Of a stretch of 64,000 nt of DNA, positions 8,311 to 16,492 are shown piece after piece. The notes under the pieces are model-generated. The model saw nothing but the letters and a program-made list of their open reading frames with translations, had not been told where the DNA came from and did no database searches. The position numbers and the translations under genes were made by a program. Every line of letters starts with the position of its first letter. Position 1 is the first letter of the stretch. The stretch comes from Mycobacterium sp. Root265 (GTDB taxonomy: Bacteria > Actinomycetota > Actinomycetes > Mycobacteriales > Mycobacteriaceae), in assembly GCF_001428895.1 (NCBI RefSeq), contig NZ_LMJA01000001.1:452485-516484 (forward strand), read 5' to 3'.

Positions 8311-9519
8311 TCAGGATTCGTCGAGCATCTCTTCGAGATCTTCGGTGGTGGGGATGTCCGCGGCAGGCAGGACCAGGGAGGCCTCCGGGGACCAGCTGGC
8401 ATAGACCTCGTCACCCGGGCGCAGCAGCGGCAGGCTCTGTTCGGGGCCGACATGCGCGACCACGGTCGAGTCGTCGGCCGCCGCGAGCGACAGCCGCACC
8501 ACCGGACCCTGGAAGGTGAGGTCCCGCACGGTCGTGCGGACCACCGCGAGATCACCGGTGGGCTGCTCGGTGGAGACCTGGACGCGTTCGGGCCGGATCA
8601 TCAGCGTGGCCTGCCCACCGGATTCGATGGCGGTGTCGCCGGGCCGCGATTTCAGGGTGGTGCCGAGCACCTCGATCTCGACGAAGTCGCGGTTGGCCCG
8701 GCCGGTCTGCTTACCGGCCCACAAGTTGGCCTGCCCGATGAACCCCGCGACGAAGACCGAGGCGGGACGATCATAGATATCGGCCGGGCTACCGATCTGC
8801 TCCACGTTGCCGGCGTTCATGACCGCGATGCGGTCACTCATCGTCAGCGCCTCCTCCTGGTCGTGGGTGACGTAGATGAAGGTGATGCCGATCTCGCGCT
8901 GGATGCGTTTCAGCTCGAACTGCATCGCGTGCCGCAATTTGAGGTCCAGCGCGCCGAGCGGTTCGTCGAGCAGCAGTGCGCTGGGGTAATTGACGAGGGC
9001 GCGGGCCAGGGCGACGCGCTGCTGCTGACCGCCGGACAGCTGGGCGGGTTTGCGTTTGGCGAAGTCGGTCAGCCGGACGATCTCGATGATCTCGTCGACG
9101 CGCCGTTTGACCTCCCCTTTGCCTTTCGTCTTGTCGATCTTCATGCTGCGCGGGCCGTAGGCGATGTTGTCCCACACCGTCATGTGCGGGAACAGTGCGT
9201 AGTGCTGGAAGACGGTGTTGACGTTGCGCTTGTGCGGCGGCACCCGCGACACGTCGACGCCCTGCAGGCGGATCGCACCGGCGGTCGGCGTCTCGAACCC
9301 GGCAATCATCCGCAGGGTGGTTGTCTTACCGCAGCCCGATGGCCCCAGCATGGAGAAGAACTCTCCCGCGGCGATCGTGAAATCGGCATCGGCCACGGCG
9401 ACGTAGTCGTCGAAGCGTTTGACCACATGGTCGATCTCGATCACGGGCTCGCCCTTGCGCAGGGTCGTCCCGTCCTCGCCGACGATCTGGTCAGTGGCGG
9501 TGGCGTGTGTACCGGTCAG
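8311..9519 (-). CDS. potA: Polyamine-type ABC transporter ATP-binding protein (PotA-like)
   Basis: The nucleotide-binding subunit has Walker [11 protein letters not shown], a Q-loop in [18 protein letters not shown] signature [15 protein letters not shown], Walker [13 protein letters not shown] and switch His in [12 protein letters not shown]-terminal TOBE_2 domain (about 120 residues, [10 protein letters not shown] onward) is the regulatory domain of PotA/MalK ATPases. GTG 9444 would give 377 residues starting VIEIDHV. An in-frame CTG at 9519 adds 25 residues ([13 protein letters not shown]...) and is preceded at seven bases by GAGGAGG, the only strong ribosome-binding site here, so the longer form is preferred. 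It is first in the operon and energises import by the PotB/PotC-like pore. Confidence 0.88.
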   Translation of the reverse strand: MTGTHATATDQIVGEDGTTLRKGEPVIEIDHVVKRFDDYVAVADADFTIAAGEFFSMLGPSGCGKTTTLRMIAGFETPTAGAIRLQGVDVSRVPPHKRNVNTVFQHYALFPHMTVWDNIAYGPRSMKIDKTKGKGEVKRRVDEIIEIVRLTDFAKRKPAQLSGGQQQRVALARALVNYPSALLLDEPLGALDLKLRHAMQFELKRIQREIGITFIYVTHDQEEALTMSDRIAVMNAGNVEQIGSPADIYDRPASVFVAGFIGQANLWAGKQTGRANRDFVEIEVLGTTLKSRPGDTAIESGGQATLMIRPERVQVSTEQPTGDLAVVRTTVRDLTFQGPVVRLSLAAADDSTVVAHVGPEQSLPLLRPGDEVYASWSPEASLVLPAADIPTTEDLEEMLDES

Positions 9520-9606
9520 GGCGGAGCCTCCTCGAGCATTGCGGTGGTCGTGATCAACAATTGCCGATCACCACCACCTTCGCAAGCGATTCCGCAACGA
9601 ATTTAC

Positions 9607-9622
9607 ATTCCGACAATGGAAT
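9607..9622. promoter_or_regulatory. Operator-like palindrome in the potA/permease divergent region
   Basis: ATTCC-GACAAT-GGAAT is a perfect 5-bp inverted repeat with a 6-bp spacer, in the roughly 200-bp space between the divergent ABC operon and the NCS1 permease gene. Related half-sites (GATTCCGC and GAATCCGC) flank it. It may bind a shared regulator; no regulator gene lies next to it. Chance occurrence cannot be excluded. Confidence 0.3.
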
Positions 9623-9735
9623 CCATAGCTTGTTCGCGGCATCTGAGACAGAATCCGCTGCGCCGATGTGTTGACAGGCACGGCCATCGGAGGTGGGGGC
9701 CCGGACGGACCGGGGTGGCGTGATCGAATACTCGC

Positions 9736-11154
9736 ATGACCGGCGGCGCAGCAAGTGGCTCTCAAGCATCGAATCGAACGATTGATTCGCCGTCGTTCAG
9801 CGGCAGATCCCCGGCCGGGGCCGGTGATCTCTCGGTCGAGACCCATGGCATAGCGCCCGTCGCGGCGGACCGCCGCTACGGCACGCCCGCACGACTGTTC
9901 ACCGTGTGGTTCGCACCCCAGGTCAACATGACCGGCGTCTTCACCGGCACCCTGGCCATCCTGCTGGGCCTCGGCTTCTGGCTGGGACTGCTGGCCATGG
10001 TCATCGGCACCGTGCTGGGCGGACTGGTGGTGGCCTATCTGTCCACCTGGGGACCGCGCACCGGCACCGCGCAGCTGCCGTCGGCGCGCCTGGCCTTCGG
10101 CCCGGGTGTGGCCCTACCGGCCGCACTGCAGTGGCTGTCCTCCATCGCGTGGGACGCGCTGGTCGGCCTGTTCGGCGGACAGGCACTGGCCCTGCTGCTC
10201 GGCATCCCGTTCTGGGTGGCCGTGCTGATCGTGCTCGCCGTGCAGGGCGCCGTCGGGTTCGTCGGCTACGAACTCATCCACCGGCTGCAGGCCGTCCTGA
10301 CGGTGGTGCTGTTCGCCACCTTCGTGGTGTTCGCGGTCAAACTCGTCGAAGGCCACGATGTCGTGACCCCGGCAGCGCTGACCGGTGCCGATCTCATCGG
10401 CGCGTTCGTGCTCGAGGTGACGATCGCGCTCAGCCTGACGATCTCCTGGGCCAGCTACGCCGCGGACTTCAGCCGCTACCTGCCGGTCGACTCACCGAAG
10501 GCGAAGGTGTTCGGCTACACGTTCGGCGGAATGGTACTGGCGTACATCTTCGTCCAGGGCATCGGGATCGCCGCGGCCGATGTCATCGGCGCCCACACCG
10601 CCGAGGGGGTGCGCGATGTGATGGGCGGCGGCGCGTTGGGCGCGATCGCGCTGCTGATCATCGCCCTGGCCTCGGTGGGCTCCGGTGTCATGAACGACTA
10701 CAGCGGTTCACTGGCACTGCAGACTCTCGGCGTACGGGTACGCCGACCGGTGTCCGCGGTCGTGGTGACCGTCCTTGCCTTCTTCCTCATCCTGTGGCTC
10801 GAGGGCGCCGACACCTCGACGAAATTCCTCGACGTCCTGCTGCTCATCGGGTACTGGATTCCGGCCTTCGTGGCCATCATCGGTATCGACTGGGCGCTGC
10901 GTACCCGCGGCGCAGGCCCTGCTGTCGATGTGGCCTCGGCGTTCACCGAACGCCGGCACGCCATCGCCGCGCTCGCGGTCTTCGTGGTCTCCTATGCCGC
11001 GGCGATGCCGTTCATGAACACCACGCTGATCAAGGGGCCGGTGGCGGTTGCCTGGCACGGCGCGGATATCGCGTACTTCGTCAATTTCGTTGTGGCCGCG
11101 CTGCTTTACGGCGGTTACCGGTGGCTCACCGCACCGTCGCGAAAAATGCCCTGA
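9736..11154 (+). CDS. NCS1-family cytosine/purine permease
   Basis: The 472-residue protein has about twelve hydrophobic helices. After a hydrophilic tail, GTPARLFTVWFAPQVNMTGVF carries the first-helix Asn of the NCS1 family (written here across 21 residues at about positions 54-74). It is followed by GPRTGTAQLPSARLAFG, LQWLSSIAWDALVGLFGG and SWASYAADFSRYLP, all typical of CodB-like cytosine and purine/allantoin symporters. It acts in the plasma membrane, taking up a nucleobase or related ring with a cation. Its placement divergent from a polyamine ABC operon suggests a shared nitrogen-source theme, which is inference. The 3' end overlaps the convergent epoxide hydrolase gene by 29 bases. Confidence 0.85.
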   Translation: MTGGAASGSQASNRTIDSPSFSGRSPAGAGDLSVETHGIAPVAADRRYGTPARLFTVWFAPQVNMTGVFTGTLAILLGLGFWLGLLAMVIGTVLGGLVVAYLSTWGPRTGTAQLPSARLAFGPGVALPAALQWLSSIAWDALVGLFGGQALALLLGIPFWVAVLIVLAVQGAVGFVGYELIHRLQAVLTVVLFATFVVFAVKLVEGHDVVTPAALTGADLIGAFVLEVTIALSLTISWASYAADFSRYLPVDSPKAKVFGYTFGGMVLAYIFVQGIGIAAADVIGAHTAEGVRDVMGGGALGAIALLIIALASVGSGVMNDYSGSLALQTLGVRVRRPVSAVVVTVLAFFLILWLEGADTSTKFLDVLLLIGYWIPAFVAIIGIDWALRTRGAGPAVDVASAFTERRHAIAALAVFVVSYAAAMPFMNTTLIKGPVAVAWHGADIAYFVNFVVAALLYGGYRWLTAPSRKMP

Positions 11155-12259
11155 CATCTTCGACGAGCAGCTCCGGTTGTTCGAAGGCGGCGAAATGCCC
11201 GCCGCGCGGCATCGTGGTCCATCGGGTGATGTTGTAGTGCGGCTCGCACCAGGGACGCGGCGAGCGCAGGATCTCCTTGGGGAATTCGGCGACACCGGTG
11301 GGCAGCAGCACCGGTTCGCGCTTGCCGAAGGCGCTGAAACTCTCCCAGTACAGCCGTGCCGATGACGCGCCGGTGCCGGTCAGCCAGTACAGCATCACGT
11401 TGTCGAGGAGTTCGTCGCGGCTGAACACGTTCTCCGGGTGCCCGTCGCAGTCACTCCAGGACCAGAATTTCTCCACGATCCAGGCCATCTGGGCCACTGG
11501 CGAATCGACCAGACCGTAACCCAGTGTCTGCGGCCGGGTGGACTGCTGCTTGGAGTAGCCCGCTTCCCATGTGCGGTAGTGCTTCATCGCCGCGAAAGCC
11601 CGCTGATCGTCCTCGGTCGGGCTCTGCAGGCTCTCGGCAGCGGGTTGCCCGATCGGCATGTTGGTGTGAATCGCGCAGCAGCCGCGACCATTTCGCCCAA
11701 TCTGCGTGGTCACGGCCGCACCCCAGTCCCCGCCCTGGGCTCCGTATCGCCGATAACCCAGTCGGCCCATCAGGGTGTCCCAGGCCGACGCGATGCGCTC
11801 GACACCCCATCCGGTGGTGGCGGGCTTACCGGAGAAGCCGTAGCCGGGCAGTGACGGGCACACGACATGGAACGCATCCTCGGCGCGCCCGCCGTGCGCG
11901 GTGGGATCGGTCAGTGGCGCGATGATCTTCTGGAACTCGACGATCGATCCCGGCCAGCCGTGGGTGATGACCAACGGGAACGCGTCCTCGTGCGGGGAAC
12001 GCTGGTGGATGAAATGGATGTCCAGGTCGTCGATGGCGGTGATGAACTGCGGGAAGCGATTCAGTTCGGACTCCCGCGCCCGCCAGTCGTATCCGTCGGC
12101 CCAGTAGCCGGCGAGCTCCTGGGCGTAAGCCAGCGGCATGCCCTGGCTCCAGTCGTCGACGCATTCGGCCTCGGGCCAGCGGGTGTTCGCCAGCCGGCGC
12201 TTCAGGTCGTCCAGCTGATCGTCGGTCACCGCGATGCGGAAGGGCGCAATGTCGCTCAT
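11126..12259 (-). CDS. Epoxide hydrolase (microsomal/EHN type)
   Basis: The 377-residue protein has an N-terminal EHN domain (FRIAVTDDQLDDLKRRLANT, WPEAE) that leads into an alpha/beta-hydrolase fold. Key motifs are HGWPGS (oxyanion hole), GGDWGAAVTTQIG with the nucleophile Asp, PGYGFSGKP, and a C-terminal MPRGGHFAAFEQPE carrying the catalytic His. The length and the EHN domain match the juvenile-hormone/microsomal epoxide hydrolase-like group that is abundant in actinobacteria. It opens epoxides to diols with water. The start is ATG 12259 (MSDIAPF), since the upstream extension belongs to the frame overlapping the cyclase 3' end. The adenylate cyclase gene ends 28 bases upstream on the same strand. 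Confidence 0.88.
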   Translation of the reverse strand: MSDIAPFRIAVTDDQLDDLKRRLANTRWPEAECVDDWSQGMPLAYAQELAGYWADGYDWRARESELNRFPQFITAIDDLDIHFIHQRSPHEDAFPLVITHGWPGSIVEFQKIIAPLTDPTAHGGRAEDAFHVVCPSLPGYGFSGKPATTGWGVERIASAWDTLMGRLGYRRYGAQGGDWGAAVTTQIGRNGRGCCAIHTNMPIGQPAAESLQSPTEDDQRAFAAMKHYRTWEAGYSKQQSTRPQTLGYGLVDSPVAQMAWIVEKFWSWSDCDGHPENVFSRDELLDNVMLYWLTGTGASSARLYWESFSAFGKREPVLLPTGVAEFPKEILRSPRPWCEPHYNITRWTTMPRGGHFAAFEQPELLVEDVRAFFATVR

Positions 12260-12287
12260 TGGTTGACGATTCGCTCGCAAGCTTCGC

Positions 12288-13772
12288 TCATGGCGACCAT
12301 CGTGGCACGTGCACATCCGTCGGTTCGGAACGCCCGCGCAATGTCACCTCTCCGTGGCTGTCCCAATGCCCGACTTCGTCACCGGCCCGCTGCACGGCGG
12401 CACCGGAACAGGCGATCCGCCCCGTCAGTGTCTTGGCGAAATCGGCCAGCCGCGCAGCTTCATTGACGGGATCTCCGATGACGGTGTACTCATAGCGGTT
12501 CTCCGCGCCGATATTGCCCGCGAACGCAGGTCCGGCCGACACCCCGATGCCGTAATCCAGTTCCTGACGCCCGAGGGCGGCCCCCAGCGTCCGGGCCGCA
12601 GCCAGCGCGGACGCGGCCGCCGTCTCCGAGGCGATCGGTGCGCCGAACACGGCCAGCGCGGCGTCGCCCTGGAACTTGTTGATCAGCCCGTGGTGTGCGT
12701 CGACGGCCGCCACCACGATCCGGAAGAAGTCGTTGAAGACATCGGCCACCTCGGCCGGTGTGCGGGTCATCGCCAGTGCGGTGGAGCCGGTCACGTCGAC
12801 GAACAGCACGGCCACCTCGCGCACCTCGCCGGACAGCACGTCCTCGGCCACGGCTCCCGTGCGGATCGCCAGGCTGGCCACGTCCGGGCCGACGTGGCGG
12901 CCGAACAGGTCGCGCAGCCGGTCGCGTTCTTGCAGTCCCGCCACCATCCGGTTGAATCCGTTCTGCAGCCGGCCGATCTCGGACTGCTCGTACACATCGA
13001 CCTGCTTGCCGATGCGGCCCTGTTCGACGTCGGCCATGGCGTCGATGATCTCCCGCAGGGGATCGGAGATGGAGATCGAGACCAGCATCAGGGTGCGCAA
13101 CCCGAGAAACACCGAGACCAACGAGAGCAGCACCACCGGAACGTCCACCGAAGCCGATTCCGGGATCAGCCACCCGTTGGCCCGGCACACGATCATGACG
13201 ACGATCGTGATGCTGGGCAACGCGGTGGTGAGTGTCCACATCAGGATGAGCCGGGCCTGCACTCCCGGTGCGGTGACGCGGCCCTCGAAATCCCTTGACG
13301 CCGCGGCCACCACGGGCCGAGTCACCCGCTGGGTGAACAGCAGGCTGCTGCTGGCGGTGGCGATGCCGGCGAACAGCACCGACGCCACGATCAGCAGGAC
13401 CGGCACCCATCCGGTGACATCGCCGATGACGATGAAGATCGCGCCACTGAGCAGCCAGATCGACACCAGCAGCACCGACTGTCCCCGGACCATGTTGATC
13501 GCCGCGCGACGCTGCCGGACGTCCGGTTCGGCCCCGGCGTCGAACCAGCGCAGCGACGGCGCGATGATGCGGTAGCCACCGACCGCCGCGAGCACGGTGC
13601 CCACCAGCACCACGATCAGCAACGCCACCGGGTCGGCCTCGGGGACCAACGACTGTGCACCGCTGGGACTCTGGCGGCCGAGGGAGATCAGGACGGTGAC
13701 GACCTCGGCGGAGGTCAGCAAATGCGCGAAGACCAGACCGGCGGTGAAGCGGACCGCTCTATTGAGGGACAT
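12288..13772 (-). CDS. Membrane-bound class III adenylate cyclase with HAMP domain
   Basis: The 494-residue protein has about six hydrophobic segments in its first 230 residues, then a HAMP linker (SISISDPLREIIDAMADVEQG), and a C-terminal cyclase catalytic domain. All catalytic residues look present: metal Asp in VLFVDVTGST, second metal Asp in KFQGDAALAVFG, base-specifying Asp in YTVIGDPVNEAARL and the transition-state Asn/Arg of the same motif. The layout (membrane domain, HAMP, cyclase) matches the Rv1318c/Rv3645 group of M. tuberculosis. It makes cAMP at the membrane in response to an unknown signal. It overlaps the preceding lipoprotein gene by 14 bases, so the two are probably co-transcribed. 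Confidence 0.92.
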   Translation of the reverse strand: MSLNRAVRFTAGLVFAHLLTSAEVVTVLISLGRQSPSGAQSLVPEADPVALLIVVLVGTVLAAVGGYRIIAPSLRWFDAGAEPDVRQRRAAINMVRGQSVLLVSIWLLSGAIFIVIGDVTGWVPVLLIVASVLFAGIATASSSLLFTQRVTRPVVAAASRDFEGRVTAPGVQARLILMWTLTTALPSITIVVMIVCRANGWLIPESASVDVPVVLLSLVSVFLGLRTLMLVSISISDPLREIIDAMADVEQGRIGKQVDVYEQSEIGRLQNGFNRMVAGLQERDRLRDLFGRHVGPDVASLAIRTGAVAEDVLSGEVREVAVLFVDVTGSTALAMTRTPAEVADVFNDFFRIVVAAVDAHHGLINKFQGDAALAVFGAPIASETAAASALAAARTLGAALGRQELDYGIGVSAGPAFAGNIGAENRYEYTVIGDPVNEAARLADFAKTLTGRIACSGAAVQRAGDEVGHWDSHGEVTLRGRSEPTDVHVPRWSP

Positions 13773-14397
13773 CGGTGTACACCGCGGTGAATCCCTCGGC
13801 CGAGAAGGTGAACCCCTTGCCGCTCGATTCGCTACCGCAGGACACCCCGGTGGCTTCCTGGACGTTGCACCGGAATCCGGCGACCTGCAGCACCTTGCCG
13901 AACGGCAGCGTGACGATCGGCGCCCCGGTTCCGGTTCCCGTGTCAGTGTCGGTCACTGTCTCGACGAACCGGACATCGGAGCCGCGATCGATGGTGATGG
14001 TGTTCGGCGCGGTGGGTTCGCCGTCGGCGCCGGGTACCGCTGTCGGCGCGCCGGTGATGCCCAGCGTCGACGAGGTGGCCGGTCGGCAGCCCGCCGAGGC
14101 GTGCGGGACGATCTCGCATTGCCAGCGACCACTGGGGGTGACGAAGCGATACACCTTGGCCTCGCCGGAGACGTCGTAGAACTCCGAGGCGTCGGCCAGG
14201 GTCCGGTTCGAGGTGTGTTCCGGCAGTCCCGGTGCTGGTGCGGGAGTTTCGACCGGGGTCCACGGTTCGCCGGTGTTGACGATGGTGGGGGAGCCACAGC
14301 CGGCAAGTGCGGCCGTCACGAAAGCCGCACCCAGCGCCATCCGCGCGGCGGCATGGACCCGACCAGGGTTCTCGTCGTCGTTGCCGGTGTGGGTCAC
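13759..14397 (-). CDS. Putative secreted lipoprotein of unknown function
   Basis: The predicted lipoprotein has a hydrophobic signal (MALGAAFVTAALAGC) and a lipobox ending in Cys, followed by a Pro/Thr-rich linker and a domain with four cysteines (WQCEIV, GCRPA, FRCNVQ, VSCGSES) that could form two disulphides. Starts are possible at GTG 14397 (212 residues) or ATG 14340 (193 residues, a shorter and more typical signal peptide). A longer frame up to 14514 would overlap the divergent monooxygenase gene and was not used. It is not recognised as a named family. It overlaps the adenylate cyclase gene, so it could supply an extracytoplasmic sensing partner; that is speculation. Confidence 0.7.
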   Translation of the reverse strand: MTHTGNDDENPGRVHAAARMALGAAFVTAALAGCGSPTIVNTGEPWTPVETPAPAPGLPEHTSNRTLADASEFYDVSGEAKVYRFVTPSGRWQCEIVPHASAGCRPATSSTLGITGAPTAVPGADGEPTAPNTITIDRGSDVRFVETVTDTDTGTGTGAPIVTLPFGKVLQVAGFRCNVQEATGVSCGSESSGKGFTFSAEGFTAVYTDVPQ

Positions 14398-14479
14398 CGC
14401 CTCAGGGTAAGGCCCCGGCAATCGGATCCGGCTGAATGCAACCGGTGACGTGTCCCGGTGGGCAGCGAAAGCTGGCGGG

Positions 14480-15931
14480 GTGACCCGAGTGATTCGCTTC
14501 AACGCCTTCGACATGAACTGCGTCGCCCATCAGTCCCCGGGACTGTGGAAGCACCCCGACGATCAGTCGTGGCGGTACAAGGACCTCGAATACTGGACCG
14601 AGCTGGCCAAGCTGCTCGAGCGCGGCCGGTTCGACGGCCTGTTCATCGCCGACGTGCTCGGCACGTACGACGTCTACGGCGCCAGCGACGAGGCCGCGAT
14701 CCGGCAGGCGGCCCAGATCCCGGTCAACGATCCGCTGCTGCTGGTCTCGGCCATGGCCCTGGTCACCGAGAACCTCGGATTCGGCATCACCACCGGCACC
14801 GGGTTCGAGCATCCCTACCCCTTCGCCCGGCGCATCTCCACCCTCGACCATCTCACCAAGGGCCGCGTCGGCTGGAACGTCGTGACCGGGTATCTGCCCG
14901 CCGCGGCGCGCAACATGGGCCAGACCGATCAGCCCGCGCACGACACCCGCTACGACCACGCCGACGAGTACCTCGAGGTGCTCTACAAACTGTGGGAAGG
15001 CTCCTGGGAGGACGATGCCGTCATCCGCGACAAGGAGCGCGGGGTCTTCACCGATCCGGACAAGGTCCACCACATCGGCCACCAGGGCACCCATTTCAGC
15101 GTTCCCGGCGTGCACCTGTCCGAGCCGTCGCCGCAACGCACCCCGGTCATCTTCCAGGCCGGATCGTCACCGCGCGGGGTCCGCTTCGCCGCCGAGAATG
15201 CCGAAGCCATCTTCACGGCGGCACCGACGAAGGCGATTCTGCGCGAGACCGTGACCACGATCCGCCGCGAGCTCGAGATCGCCGGCCGCGATCCGTACGC
15301 GGTGAAGATCTTCAACCTGTCGACGGTGGTCACCGCCGCCACCGAGGAGGAGGCGCACGCCAAGCACGCCGAGTACCTGTCCTTCGGCGACCCGGAGGGC
15401 GCCTTGACGTTCATGTCCGGCTGGATGGGTGTGGACCTGGCCCGGTACGGGTTCGACGAGCCGGTGGGCAATGTCGACTCCAATGCCATCCTGTCGGCGG
15501 TGGCGGCGTTCCAGTCCGCGGATCCCGACGGCGGGGAGTGGCAGATCAAGGACATCGCGGAGTGGGGCAAGATCGGCGGGCTCGGACCCCGCTTCGTCGG
15601 ATCCGGCGCGCAGGTGGCAGATTCGTTGCAGGAGTGGGTCGAGGAGACCGACGTCGACGGGTTCAACTTCGCCTACGCGGTGACCCCGGGATCGTTCTCC
15701 GACATCGTCGACCACGTGATTCCCGAACTCACCGCGCGCGGTGCCTATCAGGATGTCTACGCGCCGGGCACGTTGCGCAACAAGCTGCTCGGCAAGGGTG
15801 ATCGACTGCCCGACGAGCATCGCGGCGCCAGCTACCGGGTGGGCGGGGTGAACTCGACGATCATCGACCGGCCGTCCACGCTGCCGTCGTCCTCGGCATC
15901 GCTGGCCTCGCAACCGACTCGGGGACGCTAG
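14480..15931 (+). CDS. NtaA/SnaA/DszA-family FMN-dependent monooxygenase
   Basis: The 483-residue luciferase-like monooxygenase has the features of the NtaA/SnaA/DszA group: FNAFDMNCVAHQSPGLWKHP at the N-terminus, FDGLFIADVLGTYDVYGAS, the GRVGWNVVTGYLPAAARNMG stretch, HDTRYDHADEYLEVLYKLWEGSW and IFQAGSSPRGVRFAAENAEA. Members oxidise small organic nitrogen or sulphur compounds with reduced FMN supplied by a separate reductase, which is not seen next to it. GTG 14480 was chosen because VTRVIRFNAFDMNC begins the conserved part; the upstream 10 codons overlap the divergent gene's promoter region. The substrate cannot be predicted. Confidence 0.88.
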   Translation: MTRVIRFNAFDMNCVAHQSPGLWKHPDDQSWRYKDLEYWTELAKLLERGRFDGLFIADVLGTYDVYGASDEAAIRQAAQIPVNDPLLLVSAMALVTENLGFGITTGTGFEHPYPFARRISTLDHLTKGRVGWNVVTGYLPAAARNMGQTDQPAHDTRYDHADEYLEVLYKLWEGSWEDDAVIRDKERGVFTDPDKVHHIGHQGTHFSVPGVHLSEPSPQRTPVIFQAGSSPRGVRFAAENAEAIFTAAPTKAILRETVTTIRRELEIAGRDPYAVKIFNLSTVVTAATEEEAHAKHAEYLSFGDPEGALTFMSGWMGVDLARYGFDEPVGNVDSNAILSAVAAFQSADPDGGEWQIKDIAEWGKIGGLGPRFVGSGAQVADSLQEWVEETDVDGFNFAYAVTPGSFSDIVDHVIPELTARGAYQDVYAPGTLRNKLLGKGDRLPDEHRGASYRVGGVNSTIIDRPSTLPSSSASLASQPTRGR

Positions 15932-15950
15932 CCGCGGTTAGGCTCGGCGG

Positions 15951-16400
15951 GTGAAGATTCGCCGGGCCACCGATGCCGACCGGCCCGCCGTGCAGCGGCT
16001 CGTCGACGTGTCGTTCACGCCGTATATCGAGCGGATCGGGCGACCGCCGGGCCCGATGACGGCCGATTACGGCCGCGCACTGGCAGATTCGCGGGTCTGG
16101 GTCATCGACGGAGACGGCGGCCTGGACGCCGTGTTGGTACTCGAAGAGCACACCGACCACCTGCTGGTCGATGTCATCGCCGTCGACCCCGCGGCGCAGG
16201 GCCGCGGGGTCGGTACGGTGCTCCTCGATCGGGCCGAGGCCGACGCCCGCGAGCTCGGTCTGACCGAGCTGCGCCTCTACACCAACGAAGCCATGACGGA
16301 GAATCTGCTCTACTACCCGCGTCGCGGGTTCGAGGAGACCGGCCGTCGCACCGAGGACGGCTTCCGGCGGGTGTACTACCGCAAGGCTGTGGTGATCTAG
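15951..16400 (+). CDS. GNAT-family N-acetyltransferase
   Basis: The 149-residue protein fits the single-domain GNAT fold. The acetyl-CoA binding motif A is VDVIAVDPAAQGRGVGTVLL (with Q-x-x-G-x-G), preceded by the N-terminal MKIRRATDADRPAVQRLVD and followed by ELRLYTNEAMTENLLYYPRRGFEETGRR, the C-terminal beta strand and Tyr region that closes over CoA. The start is GTG 15951, 19 bases after the monooxygenase stop, so they may share a transcript. The acceptor substrate is unknown. Confidence 0.88.
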   Translation: MKIRRATDADRPAVQRLVDVSFTPYIERIGRPPGPMTADYGRALADSRVWVIDGDGGLDAVLVLEEHTDHLLVDVIAVDPAAQGRGVGTVLLDRAEADARELGLTELRLYTNEAMTENLLYYPRRGFEETGRRTEDGFRRVYYRKAVVI

Positions 16401-16409
16401 GGCTGCGCC

Positions 16410-16470
16410 CGCGAGATTGCGGTTATCGCGCCTGCTACTCGAAAAACCTTACAAAAACGGCAATCTCGCG
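16410..16470. terminator. Inverted repeat between convergent genes
   Basis: CGCGAGATTGC (16410-16420) and GCAATCTCGCG (16460-16470) are perfect 11-bp complementary arms separated by 39 bases that include an A-rich stretch (CGAAAAACCTTACAAAAAC). It lies between the convergent acetyltransferase and alkaline phosphatase genes, so a shared terminator or transcript-end structure is likely. The large loop is unusual for a simple intrinsic terminator. Confidence 0.45.
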
Positions 16471-16492
16471 GCCTGAGGGTCAAGCGCCGTGG

